Below are positions 18,012 through 26,181 of a stretch of DNA of 64,000 nt, in pieces. A program made the translations under genes and the position numbers. Position 1 is the first letter of the stretch. Every line of letters starts with the position of its first letter. The notes beneath the pieces were generated by a model. It saw nothing but the letters and a program-made list of their open reading frames with translations. It was not told the origin of the DNA and searched no databases. Origin of the DNA: Halomonas jincaotanensis (GTDB lineage Bacteria; Pseudomonadota; Gammaproteobacteria; Pseudomonadales; Halomonadaceae); the NCBI RefSeq assembly GCF_018448785.1, contig NZ_JAHCLU010000018.1, positions 41,316 through 105,315 on the forward strand, given 5' to 3'.

Positions 18012-19333
18012 CCACCGCCCCGCGCATCGCGGTCATCGGTAGCGGCATCGGCGGCATGGCCGCCGCCTGGTACCTGTCGAGCCGCTACGAGGTCACGCTC
18101 TTCGAGGCCGATGACCGCCTGGGCGGCCATACTGCCACGATCGATGTGACACTCGATGGTCGCGACTACGCCATCGACACCGGTTTCATCGTCTTCAACG
18201 ACTGGACCTACCCGCATTTCCAGCACCTGATGGCGCGGCTCGGCGTGGCCAGTCAGGCCACCGAGATGAGTTTCTCGGTCCACGAGACGGCCGAAGACTT
18301 CGAATACAACGGGCATACGCTGGCGACACTGTTCGCCCAGCGCCGCAATCTTTTCAAGCCCCGCTTCTACCGTCTGCTGCACGATATCCTGCGCTTCAAT
18401 CGCGAGGCGACCCGCGAGCTGGAAGACGGCCGGCTAGACCCGGCCATGACCCTCGGCGACTATCTCGACGCCCATGGTTACGGCGGCGATTTCCAGCGCC
18501 GCTACCTGCTGCCCATGGGGGCGGCGATCTGGTCGGCAAGCGTCGAGGACCTGCGCCATTTTCCGCTGACCTTCTTCGTGCGCTTCTTCCACAATCACGG
18601 CTTGCTCTCGGTCAACGAGCGGCCCCAGTGGCACACCCTGGTGGGAGGCTCGCGGGCCTATATTCCGGCGCTGACCTCACCCTATGCCGAGGGCATCCGC
18701 CTGTCGACACCGGTGCGTGGCATCCGCCGCCATGTCGACCGCGTCGAGGTTCGCACGGATGGCGGCGTCGAGGCCTTCGATCAGGTAGTGCTGGCCTGCC
18801 ACGCCGACCAGGCGCTGGCTCTGCTCGATGATCCGAGCGCGGCCGAACGGGACGTTCTTGCCGCCATGCCCTACCGCGACAACGAGGTCGTGCTGCATAC
18901 CGACACCCGCCTGCTGCCTCGCCGCCGTCGTGCCTGGGCAAGCTGGAACTACCGCCTGGACGGCCGCGGCGACGACGCCCGAGTGTCGGTGACCTATGAC
19001 ATGAACATCCTGCAGCGGCTCGAGGCCCCGCATACCTTCTGCGTGACCCTCAACGACAGCGACGCCATCGACCCGCCCCAGGTGCTCGGCCGCTTCCGCT
19101 ACGCCCACCCCCAGTTCAGCCTCGCCGGCCAGGCCGCCCAGGCGCGACACGCGGACATTTCCGGCCCAACGCGGCGCACCCATTTCTGCGGCGCCTACTG
19201 GCGCAACGGCTTTCATGAGGATGGCGTCTGGAGTGCCCTGCGGGTCGCCCGGTCGCTGGGCTGCGACGAGGACGATGCACATCCCGACGCACCGTCCCTT
19301 GTCCGGATAAGCGACCTGGAGCTCAGCGAATGA
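18008..19333 (+). CDS. FAD-dependent oxidoreductase (amine oxidase/desaturase fold)
   Basis: A 441-residue flavoprotein with the N-terminal FAD motif GSGIGG (11-16), EADDRLGGHTAT, and a long substrate domain with TGFIVFNDWTYPHF. This group of NAD/FAD-binding proteins is regularly found beside DUF1365 and Cfa-like genes. In Rhodobacter sphaeroides an operon with related genes makes furan fatty acids through a methylase and a flavin-dependent desaturase; by analogy this protein could be a lipid desaturase. The ATGA overlaps at both ends tie it to the SDR and DUF1365 genes. The direct function is inferred from context, not shown. Confidence 0.85.
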   Translation: MTTAPRIAVIGSGIGGMAAAWYLSSRYEVTLFEADDRLGGHTATIDVTLDGRDYAIDTGFIVFNDWTYPHFQHLMARLGVASQATEMSFSVHETAEDFEYNGHTLATLFAQRRNLFKPRFYRLLHDILRFNREATRELEDGRLDPAMTLGDYLDAHGYGGDFQRRYLLPMGAAIWSASVEDLRHFPLTFFVRFFHNHGLLSVNERPQWHTLVGGSRAYIPALTSPYAEGIRLSTPVRGIRRHVDRVEVRTDGGVEAFDQVVLACHADQALALLDDPSAAERDVLAAMPYRDNEVVLHTDTRLLPRRRRAWASWNYRLDGRGDDARVSVTYDMNILQRLEAPHTFCVTLNDSDAIDPPQVLGRFRYAHPQFSLAGQAAQARHADISGPTRRTHFCGAYWRNGFHEDGVWSALRVARSLGCDEDDAHPDAPSLVRISDLELSE

Positions 19334-20094
19334 TCGCCGCCCCCCGCTCACGGATCTACCGAGGCCGGCTGCGCCATCGCCGCTTCCAGCCGCGCCAGCA
19401 TGCTTTCGAGTACCGCGTTTGGATGGCCTGGCTCGACCTCGACGAGCTGCCTGAGCTGTTCGACGGTGTGCCAGGGTTCAGCGCCCGACGGCCCGCCCTG
19501 GCGCGCTTTCGCCGCAAGGACTATCTCACCCCTCACGACCGCCCCCTCAAGCAGGCGGTCCACGAGGAACTCACTCGCCAGCTCGGCTTCGCCCCGGACG
19601 GTCGCGTCTGCCTCTTGACGCAGCTACGCACCCTCGGCATGGGCTTCAACCCGCTCTCGCTCTACTACTGCTTCGATTCGCGGGGCGAGCTGCGCGCGGT
19701 GCTTGGCGAGGTGTCCAACACGCCCTGGGGCGAGCGTACCCGCTACGCCTGCGCTGTCGAGCCGCGCCGCCACAGCCACGCCGCCGAGTTTGCCAAGGCG
19801 ATGCATGTCTCGCCCTTCAACCCCATGGACATGACTTACCGCTGGCGCTTCAACACCCCCGGCGAACAACTTGCCATGCACATGGAGAACTGGAAGGACG
19901 GCAGTCGGCATTTCGAAGCCACCCTGACGCTGCAGGCCCGTCCGGCTACCCGCGGTGTGTTGCTCGCCACCCTGGCACGCCAGCCCTGGATGAGCCTGAA
20001 GACGCTGGCCGGCATCCATTTCGAGGCGCTGCGGCTATGGGCCAAGCGCGTGCCTATCCACGATCACCCGCCCCGTGAGGAATCCTCGTCGTGA
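19330..20094 (+). CDS. DUF1365-family protein
   Basis: A 254-residue protein recognisable as DUF1365 from its N-terminal RIYRGRLRHRRFQPRQHAFEY, the central GFNPLSLYYCFD and LGEVSNTPWGERTRY, and AKAMHVSPFNPMDMTYRW. No biochemical role is established to my knowledge; it nearly always accompanies the FAD oxidoreductase and the Cfa-like methyltransferase. It has no signal peptide or membrane segment. It is joined to its neighbours by 4-base overlaps (ATGA upstream, GTGA downstream), so stoichiometric production with the Cfa-like enzyme is likely. Confidence 0.9.
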   Translation: MIAAPRSRIYRGRLRHRRFQPRQHAFEYRVWMAWLDLDELPELFDGVPGFSARRPALARFRRKDYLTPHDRPLKQAVHEELTRQLGFAPDGRVCLLTQLRTLGMGFNPLSLYYCFDSRGELRAVLGEVSNTPWGERTRYACAVEPRRHSHAAEFAKAMHVSPFNPMDMTYRWRFNTPGEQLAMHMENWKDGSRHFEATLTLQARPATRGVLLATLARQPWMSLKTLAGIHFEALRLWAKRVPIHDHPPREESSS

Positions 20095-21359
20095 ACACGC
20101 TTCGCTCCGGCACGACCCGCCCCCTGGCATCAGAACCCGACCTGTTGACCCGCTGGCTCAAGCCACGGCTGATCGCCCAGCTCGATCGCCTGGAGGGGGG
20201 CAACATCACCTTGATCGTTGGCCACCAGCGCCACCATCTAGGCCAGGGAGGGCCGCTGCAAGTCAATTTGGTCCTGCGCGACGGCCGAGCATGGAAGCGT
20301 ATGGCGCTCGGCGGCACGGTAGGCGCCGCCGAGTCCTACATGGATGGCGACTGGGACGTCGATGACCTGGTCTCGCTGGTGCGCCTTTTCGCTGCCAACC
20401 TCGAGCGGGTCAACGGCGAGATGGAGAACGGCAGCGCCCGCTTGGGCCGCTGGTTGCTCACCGCGCTTTATCGACTGCAACGCAACAGCCGGGAGGGCTC
20501 GAAGCGCAACATCGCCGCCCACTATGATATCGGCAATGACCTTTTCGCCCTGTTCCTCGACAGGGAGCACCGGATGTACTCCAGCGCGGTCTTCCCCCAC
20601 GCCGCAGCGAGCCTGGAGGAAGCCTCCACCCACAAGCTCGACCTGATGCTCGACCGGCTCGATGTGCGCCCCGAGCATCACTTGCTGGAGATCGGCACCG
20701 GCTGGGGTGGGCTCGCCATTCATGCCGCCCGAACCCGCGGTTGCCGCGTCACCACCACCACGATCTCCGAGGAGCAGTACGCGCACACCGCCCGGCGTAT
20801 CGAGGAGGAGGGTCTGGGCGAGCGCATCACCCTGCTCAAGCGGGATTACCGGGAACTCGAGGGCCGTTACGATCGACTGATCTCGGTGGAGATGATCGAA
20901 GCGGTCGGCTATCAGTATCTTGATACCTACCTGGCCACCCTCGACCGGTTGCTGACCGACGACGGCATGGCCATGCTCCAGGCGATCACCATTCGCGACC
21001 AGCGCTACGAGGAGGCCAAACGCGAGATGGACTTCATCAAGCGCTACATCTTCCCCGGTGGCTTTTTGCCGTCGCATCGCGCCATCCTCGACGGCCTGTC
21101 GCGGCGCACCTCCCTGAACCTGCTGTCGCTCGACGAGATCGGCCCCCACTACGCCCGTACCCTGCGCGAGTGGCGCCATCGCTTCGAGGCCAACCTGGAA
21201 ACCGTCAGGAAACTCGGTTACGAGGAGCGTTTCATCCGCATGTGGCGCTACTATCTATGCTACTGCGAAGGGGGCTTTCTCGAGCGCACCATCGGCACCA
21301 GCCATATGCTACTGGCACGTCCCGGCGCTCGGCCGGCGACCCTGGCGGGCGAGCCGTGA
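20091..21359 (+). CDS. Cyclopropane-fatty-acyl-phospholipid synthase-like methyltransferase with altered active site
   Basis: A 422-residue SAM-dependent lipid methyltransferase of the Cfa family. NIAAHYDIGNDLF (140-152) and the SAM loop EIGTGWGGLA (200-209) are intact. Compared with Escherichia coli Cfa, the active-site Cys139 is Ser165, His of FEHVG is Ala271 (SVEMIEAVG), and the bicarbonate-site His266 is Gln297 (MLQAIT); the Glu (270) is kept. These changes suggest it adds a methyl group to unsaturated acyl chains without closing a cyclopropane ring, as proposed for UfaM-like enzymes. It starts with GTG, overlapping the DUF1365 stop; the DUF2878 gene overlaps its end. Confidence 0.88.
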   Translation: MNTLRSGTTRPLASEPDLLTRWLKPRLIAQLDRLEGGNITLIVGHQRHHLGQGGPLQVNLVLRDGRAWKRMALGGTVGAAESYMDGDWDVDDLVSLVRLFAANLERVNGEMENGSARLGRWLLTALYRLQRNSREGSKRNIAAHYDIGNDLFALFLDREHRMYSSAVFPHAAASLEEASTHKLDLMLDRLDVRPEHHLLEIGTGWGGLAIHAARTRGCRVTTTTISEEQYAHTARRIEEEGLGERITLLKRDYRELEGRYDRLISVEMIEAVGYQYLDTYLATLDRLLTDDGMAMLQAITIRDQRYEEAKREMDFIKRYIFPGGFLPSHRAILDGLSRRTSLNLLSLDEIGPHYARTLREWRHRFEANLETVRKLGYEERFIRMWRYYLCYCEGGFLERTIGTSHMLLARPGARPATLAGEP

Positions 21360-21898
21360 ATCGACCCGAGGGCCTCGCGGCCACCTTGCTCAACCTGGCG
21401 GCCTTCCAGCTCGGCTGGTTTGCCTGCGTGGTCGGTGGCTCGCTGGTGGGCGCCATGGTGGTCGGGGTGATCCTTGCGCTGCACCTGCGTTTTCTTGCCT
21501 ACCCAAGGGAGTGGCGCTGGCTGGCCGGTTTCGCGGTGCTGGGGTTGGTGATCGACGGCGGCCTGTCACTGGCCGGCGGTTTCGATCTGGGCGATCAACC
21601 TCGCCTGCTGGGCGTTCTGCCGCTCTGGCTATGGCTGCTTTGGCCGCTGTTCGCCAGCCTCCTGCATCATTCCCTGGCATGGCTGTGGCGGTATCCGTGG
21701 CTGGCGATGCTCGGCGGGGCGACTAGCGGCCCGCTGTCCTATTTCGCCGGTGCCCGCCTGTCGGGCGTGGAACTCGCAGCTTGGTTATTGCCCCTCGAGG
21801 CGCTGGCCTGGGCGCTGATCTGCCTGGCATTAAGCCGATGCCTGGGAGGCTATCGAGGAGGCGGCCGGCGACGTGCATTTGCCAGCCACGAACAGTAG
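21356..21898 (+). CDS. DUF2878-family membrane protein
   Basis: A 180-residue integral membrane protein with five or six hydrophobic segments and short loops, recognised as DUF2878 by position and pattern ([18 protein letters not shown], then [15 protein letters not shown]). The start is the GTG at 21356, whose GTGA overlaps the Cfa-like stop; an in-frame upstream extension would run through the methyltransferase gene and is not credible. Function is unknown. As the last gene of the overlapping operon it may anchor or flip the modified lipid, which is speculation. Confidence 0.78.
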   Translation: MNRPEGLAATLLNLAAFQLGWFACVVGGSLVGAMVVGVILALHLRFLAYPREWRWLAGFAVLGLVIDGGLSLAGGFDLGDQPRLLGVLPLWLWLLWPLFASLLHHSLAWLWRYPWLAMLGGATSGPLSYFAGARLSGVELAAWLLPLEALAWALICLALSRCLGGYRGGGRRRAFASHEQ

Positions 21899-21968
21899 AC
21901 TAGGTTGGGCCGCCCGGCGGCGGCATGCCGCCCTCGGTACAATAAAGCTCGACAATCGGAATGATTCA

Positions 21969-22484
21969 GTGACCAAGCAACACTCCTTCGATCGCGACCA
22001 ACTAATGGCCTGCTCACGTGGCGAGCTATTCGGCCCCGGGAACGCCCAGTTACCGGCGCCCAACATGCTGATGCTCGACCGTATCACGCACATCCATGAA
22101 GCGGGCGGAGACCACGGCAAGGGCGAGCTGCTCGCCGAACTCGACATCCATCCCGACCTTTGGTTCTTCGACTGTCACTTCCCCGGCGACCCGGTGATGC
22201 CTGGCTGCCTGGGCCTGGATGCCATGTGGCAGCTGGTGGGCTTCTATCTTGGCTGGCTGGGTTATCCCGGCCGCGGTCGTGCCCTCGGTTGTGGCGACGT
22301 CAAGTTCACCGGACAGATCCTGCCCGATGCCGGCCAGGTCACCTACCGGATCAATATCAAGCGCATCATCACCCGGCGTCTGATCCTGGGGATGGCCGAC
22401 GGCACCGTGGCCGTTGACGGGCGCGATATCTATCAGGCCAATGACCTGCGTGTCGGCCTATTCACCTCCACCGCGAATTTCTGA
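21969..22484 (+). CDS. fabA: 3-hydroxyacyl-[acyl-carrier-protein] dehydratase/isomerase FabA
   Basis: A 171-residue enzyme that dehydrates 3-hydroxydecanoyl-ACP and isomerises the product to cis-3-decenoyl-ACP, the branch point to unsaturated fatty acids. Catalytic His70 and Asp84 ([16 protein letters not shown]) stand at the Escherichia coli positions. I chose the GTG at 21969 because it gives the standard [13 protein letters not shown] start and length, with GGAA before it; the longer frame from 21873 would overlap the DUF2878 gene. fabB follows after 13 bases. The gap before it holds a 14-base palindrome (21919-21932) and a TACAAT -10-like box at 21938-21943 without a clear -35. Confidence 0.97.
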   Translation: MTKQHSFDRDQLMACSRGELFGPGNAQLPAPNMLMLDRITHIHEAGGDHGKGELLAELDIHPDLWFFDCHFPGDPVMPGCLGLDAMWQLVGFYLGWLGYPGRGRALGCGDVKFTGQILPDAGQVTYRINIKRIITRRLILGMADGTVAVDGRDIYQANDLRVGLFTSTANF

Positions 22485-22497
22485 TCAGGAGGCTCCC

Positions 22498-23715
22498 ATG
22501 CGAAGAGTGGTAGTCACCGGCCTGGGCATCGTGTCCTGCCTCGGCAACGATGCACAACAGGTCCTCGAGGCGCTCAGGAACGGGCGCTCTGGTATTCGTT
22601 TCAAGGAGGAATACGCCGAACGTGGCTTCCGCAGTCAGGTTGCCGGGGTGGTGGATATCGACCTTGAAGCGCTCGTCGACCGCAAGCTGCTTCGCTTCAT
22701 GGGCGATGCCGCGGCCTATGCCTATATCTCCATGGCCCAGGCCATCGAGGATTCGGGGCTGACCGAGGAGCAGGTGTCCAACGAGCGTACCGGCCTGATC
22801 GCTGGCTCCGGCGGCGCCTCCAGCGCCAATCAGGTGGAGGCCGCCGACCTGCTGCGCGAGAAGGGGCTGCGTCGCGTCGGCCCCTACCGCGTGACGCGCA
22901 CCATGGGCAGCACCGTTTCCGCCTGCCTGGCGACGCCGTTCAAGATCAAGGGCGTCAACTACTCGATATCCTCGGCCTGTGCCACCTCGGCACACTGTAT
23001 CGGCAGCGCCGTGGAGCAGATCCAGATGGGCAAGCAGGACGTGGTATTCGCCGGTGGCGGTGAAGAGGAGCACTGGACGCTCTCGTGCCTGTTCGATGCC
23101 ATGGGCGCCCTGTCGACCCACTACAACGATGCCCCACAAACGGCCTCACGCCCCTATGACCAGACGCGCGACGGCTTCGTCATCGCCGGCGGTGGCGGTA
23201 TGCTGGTGCTAGAGGAACTCGAACACGCCAGGGCGCGGGGGGCGAAGATCTACGCCGAGGTGGTCGGCTATGGCGCCACCTCCGATGGCCACGACATGGT
23301 CGCCCCCTCCGGCGAGGGGGCCATGCGCTGCATGCGCCAGGCCATGACGGGCCTCGATGGCAAGATCGACTACATCAACACCCACGGCACCTCGACGCCG
23401 GTGGGTGATGTGGCCGAGCTCAAGGCGATCCGCGAGGTCTTCGGCGACACCACCCCGGCCATGAGCTCTACCAAGTCGCTGACCGGCCATTCGCTGGGGG
23501 CCACGGGCGTGCAGGAAGCGGTCTATTCGCTGCTGATGATGGAGAACGATTTCATCGCCGCCTCGGCGAACGTGAATCAACGCGATGACCAGGCGGAAGG
23601 GTTCGATATCGTCACCGAGCGTCGCGACGGCGTGAAGGTCGAGCGCGTGCTGTCCAACAGCTTCGGCTTCGGCGGCACCAACGCTTGTCTCGTGCTGGAA
23701 AAGCTCCGCCACTGA
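22498..23715 (+). CDS. fabB: 3-oxoacyl-[acyl-carrier-protein] synthase I FabB
   Basis: A 405-residue condensing enzyme that elongates saturated and cis-unsaturated acyl-ACP with malonyl-ACP. The Cys-His-His triad is Cys161 ([10 protein letters not shown]), His296 ([11 protein letters not shown]) and His331 ([12 protein letters not shown]), two residues off the Escherichia coli numbering. The start at 22498 has AGGAGG 6 bases upstream and gives the usual [10 protein letters not shown] opening. It forms a fabAB operon with the dehydratase, ended by a strong hairpin at 23740-23774. Confidence 0.97.
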   Translation: MRRVVVTGLGIVSCLGNDAQQVLEALRNGRSGIRFKEEYAERGFRSQVAGVVDIDLEALVDRKLLRFMGDAAAYAYISMAQAIEDSGLTEEQVSNERTGLIAGSGGASSANQVEAADLLREKGLRRVGPYRVTRTMGSTVSACLATPFKIKGVNYSISSACATSAHCIGSAVEQIQMGKQDVVFAGGGEEEHWTLSCLFDAMGALSTHYNDAPQTASRPYDQTRDGFVIAGGGGMLVLEELEHARARGAKIYAEVVGYGATSDGHDMVAPSGEGAMRCMRQAMTGLDGKIDYINTHGTSTPVGDVAELKAIREVFGDTTPAMSSTKSLTGHSLGATGVQEAVYSLLMMENDFIAASANVNQRDDQAEGFDIVTERRDGVKVERVLSNSFGFGGTNACLVLEKLRH

Positions 23716-23739
23716 ACCGCCCGCTTTCAGTGAGCCAAT

Positions 23740-23774
23740 ACGCAAGAGGCGCCCCCGCGGGGCGCCTCTTGCGT
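23740..23774. terminator. Bidirectional terminator between fabB and plsC
   Basis: A perfect 16-base stem (ACGCAAGAGGCGCCCC with its complement) over a 3-base loop. It lies 24 bases after the fabB stop and 35 bases after the plsC stop on the other strand, so it can end both convergent transcripts. The T tract is poor (TTCGAGCTTT). Confidence 0.8.
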
Positions 23775-23809
23775 TCGAGCTTTAACCCGGCTCGACGGGT
23801 GTCTCGCAA

Positions 23810-24571
23810 TCAGAGCGGCGGCTTCTCTGCGATCGCCGGTTCGGGGGTCGCCGGACGCGGCACCTCGGAGATCTCGGCGAGTCGTGCCTCGATCCATGCC
23901 TCTGTCTCGATCAACACCTCCTCTGCCGTCCGACCGGCCGTCTCGATCGGCTCGCCCACTACCAGCGACAGTCGCCCTGGATTCTTGACCCAGTGCCGAG
24001 CCGGCCAACGCTCACCGGCATTGTGCGCGACCGGAACCACCGGCACCCCCGCCCGACAGGCAATTACTGCGCCGCTCTTGGTGTAACGCTTGCGCTGCCC
24101 GGGTTCCATCCGGGTACCTTCCGGAAAGATAAGCACCGATAGGCCTTCATCCAGACGCGATTTACCCTGTACCAACACCTGCTTGATGGCACGTGCGGGC
24201 TTCGAGCGATCCAAGGCGATCGGGTGCAGCAGGCGCAGCCCCCAACCGAAGATCGGAAAGTTCAGTAACTCCTTCTTGAGGACCGTGCACACCGGGGGCT
24301 TGAGCAACTGAAGATAGACGGTTTCCCACTCGCACTGGTGATTGGCCAGGATCACACAGGGGCCGGATGGCAAGCGATCCAGGCCACGAATGTCGTAGCG
24401 TACGCCGCACACGAGGCGGAACCAGGCGATGATGAAGTGGTTGTAGAGATTAAGCAGGCGATAGCGATCTCGCAACGGCAACAATGGCGACACCGGCACG
24501 AAGAGCAACCCACACACCAGCATTGCCAGGAAGTAGCCCGCGTAAAAGAGCAGGCTTCGCAGCGCATTCAT
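23810..24571 (-). CDS. plsC: 1-acyl-sn-glycerol-3-phosphate acyltransferase (PlsC family)
   Basis: A 253-residue inner-membrane acyltransferase that converts lysophosphatidate to phosphatidate. An N-terminal hydrophobic stretch (~6-32) anchors it. Motif I is NHQCEWET, His78 with Glu83 in the place of the usual Asp, a change common in this gammaproteobacterial subgroup; motif III is FPEGTR and the late VPVVPVAHN block is present. I chose the ATG at 24571, whose ATGA overlaps the stop of the upstream SDR-like gene; a longer frame from 24628 would overlap it by 61 bases. The coupling suggests both products act together. Confidence 0.88.
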   Translation of the reverse strand: MNALRSLLFYAGYFLAMLVCGLLFVPVSPLLPLRDRYRLLNLYNHFIIAWFRLVCGVRYDIRGLDRLPSGPCVILANHQCEWETVYLQLLKPPVCTVLKKELLNFPIFGWGLRLLHPIALDRSKPARAIKQVLVQGKSRLDEGLSVLIFPEGTRMEPGQRKRYTKSGAVIACRAGVPVVPVAHNAGERWPARHWVKNPGRLSLVVGEPIETAGRTAEEVLIETEAWIEARLAEISEVPRPATPEPAIAEKPPL

Positions 24572-25461
24572 GAGTTCTCCCCGGCCTTGCTGCCCGGTAT
24601 CAGCGGCTCGTTGACGTAACACCAGCAATCGAGCATGCGCCCCACCTCCAGGCGCCAGGGCTTCTGGTGAACGCCGAACACCTCAAGCACCCGACGACAA
24701 TTGAGCACGCGGCGAAGCGGCTGGTCGTGGTGTTGCTTGAGAGCCTTCACGGTGCCCAGTTCAAGCCGTTCACCACGACCTTCCAAACGCGTGACCAGTT
24801 GGGTACGTACCATGGAAATGAACGTATAAGCGCTGACCGGTTCGGTGCCGGCCAGATGATAGCTGCCCCAGGCACCGGCCCCACAGGCCTGCTGCTGCAA
24901 CATACCGATCAGTGCCATGGCCACGGCATCGGCTGATGTCGGGCAGAAGACCACATCGGATTCCCCTCGACACTCGCCGCCGGTCACCAGCGTATCAATC
25001 AGCTCGCCGAGCCAGGCATGGCTGCCTTCCAGGGCGAACAGGGGCCCCAATCGGACGATCAGGTGTCGTGGCGCCTCGGCACGAATGCGATCCCCGGTCA
25101 TCACCAGTCGCCGCAGACTCTCGTCACGCGGCCTGGGGACGACGTGTTCACCGATCGGCCCCGCGAAGCCGTCCTCGTAGAGCTGGTCGGAGACGCACCA
25201 CACCAGCGGCACATCACAGGCCACGCAGGCCTCCATGCACGCCTCCACCGACTCGGCATGGGCCGTGACGGCTGCTGGCTCGGCAATGATCGGCCGTGAC
25301 AGCGGAGGTATGACCAGTGCCTCCGGCGAAACCTCAGCGAGGCGCTCAGGCGTAGTCGACACCTCGGCCTCGATCATTAGTTCGGTATCGGTGCGCCGAT
25401 TGGCCTCGCGTGCCAAAGCCAGGCTCAGGCAATGCCCGGCATCCAGTATCAACAGCTTCAC
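24568..25461 (-). CDS. Degenerate RmlD-like SDR family protein
   Basis: A 297-residue protein with the overall course of sugar-nucleotide reductases of the dTDP-4-dehydrorhamnose reductase (RmlD) type (LLILDAGHCLSLALARE, a middle IVRLGPLFALEGS, and GSYHLAGTEPVSAYTFISMV). The glycine-rich NAD loop is missing (LDAGHCLSL in place of GxxGxxG) and no YxxxK is evident, so catalysis is doubtful. It is coupled by ATGA to plsC and starts 47 bases after the ssb stop on the same strand. It may be a regulatory or binding protein; I give no specific function. Confidence 0.65.
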   Translation of the reverse strand: MKLLILDAGHCLSLALAREANRRTDTELMIEAEVSTTPERLAEVSPEALVIPPLSRPIIAEPAAVTAHAESVEACMEACVACDVPLVWCVSDQLYEDGFAGPIGEHVVPRPRDESLRRLVMTGDRIRAEAPRHLIVRLGPLFALEGSHAWLGELIDTLVTGGECRGESDVVFCPTSADAVAMALIGMLQQQACGAGAWGSYHLAGTEPVSAYTFISMVRTQLVTRLEGRGERLELGTVKALKQHHDQPLRRVLNCRRVLEVFGVHQKPWRLEVGRMLDCWCYVNEPLIPGSKAGENS

Positions 25462-25508
25462 TCAGGCGTCTCCGCAAGCGGCAGTGCAACGCATTCCTTG
25501 GCGTCGAT

Positions 25509-26078
25509 TCAAAATGGGATCTCGTCATCGAAGTCGTCGAAACTGCCCGGATCGGGAGCGCCATAGTTGCCCTGCTGCTGGCCGCCCTGCTGGCCACTCT
25601 GCGCTGGCGCCGGCTGAGGGGTGGGTCGCTGGGGTTGGCCGCCCCCCTGCTGCAGCGCGTTGCCGTAGCCTCCCTGAGACTGCCCGCCCTGGCCCTGGTA
25701 GCCGCCACCCTGATTGCCGGACTGTGCCATATCGCCGCCGCCGCGAGAGTCGAGCATCTGCATATCGTTGACAACGATTTCGGTGCTGTAGCGATCCTGT
25801 CCGTCCTGCCCCTGCCACTTGCGCGTCTGCAGGCGGCCCTCGACATAGATTTTCGAGCCCTTCTTCAGGTACTGCTGGCCGATCTCGGCGAGCTTGTTGA
25901 ACATCACCAAGGTATGCCACTCGGTGCGCTCCTGGCGCTGACCAGATTGCTTATCCATCCAGGTATCGGTGGTGGCAAGCCGCAGATTGGCAACCGGATT
26001 ACCGGAAGGCAGGAAGCGCACCTCCGGATCCTGGCCGAGATTGCCGATGAGAATAACCTTATTGACGCCGCGGGCCAT
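25509..26078 (-). CDS. ssb: Single-stranded DNA-binding protein
   Basis: A 189-residue protein that coats single-stranded DNA in replication, repair and recombination. The OB fold occupies residues 1-~112 ([20 protein letters not shown], then [13 protein letters not shown]). A flexible Gly/Gln/Pro-rich linker follows, and the protein ends in the acidic tip DDFDDEIPF that recruits partner proteins. The start at 26078 has AAGGAG 6 bases upstream and gives the standard opening; a longer frame begins at 26162. The ssb-MFS-uvrA arrangement is a variant of the classic divergent uvrA-ssb pair. Confidence 0.97.
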   Translation of the reverse strand: MARGVNKVILIGNLGQDPEVRFLPSGNPVANLRLATTDTWMDKQSGQRQERTEWHTLVMFNKLAEIGQQYLKKGSKIYVEGRLQTRKWQGQDGQDRYSTEIVVNDMQMLDSRGGGDMAQSGNQGGGYQGQGGQSQGGYGNALQQGGGQPQRPTPQPAPAQSGQQGGQQQGNYGAPDPGSFDDFDDEIPF

Positions 26079-26181
26079 GGTGAACTCCTTGCTCTGTTGA
26101 TTGAGTGGGTAGGGTCTTGGTACTGATGGAGATAAAAATGAGGGGTGACGCCCCCGCACCATGCGTCAAATCATACGCGGC

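Noticed and set aside
21919..21932. GGCGGCA-TGCCGCC palindrome before fabA
   Set aside because: As RNA it has no room for a loop without losing central pairs and no T tract; it may be an operator, but nothing identifies a binding protein.
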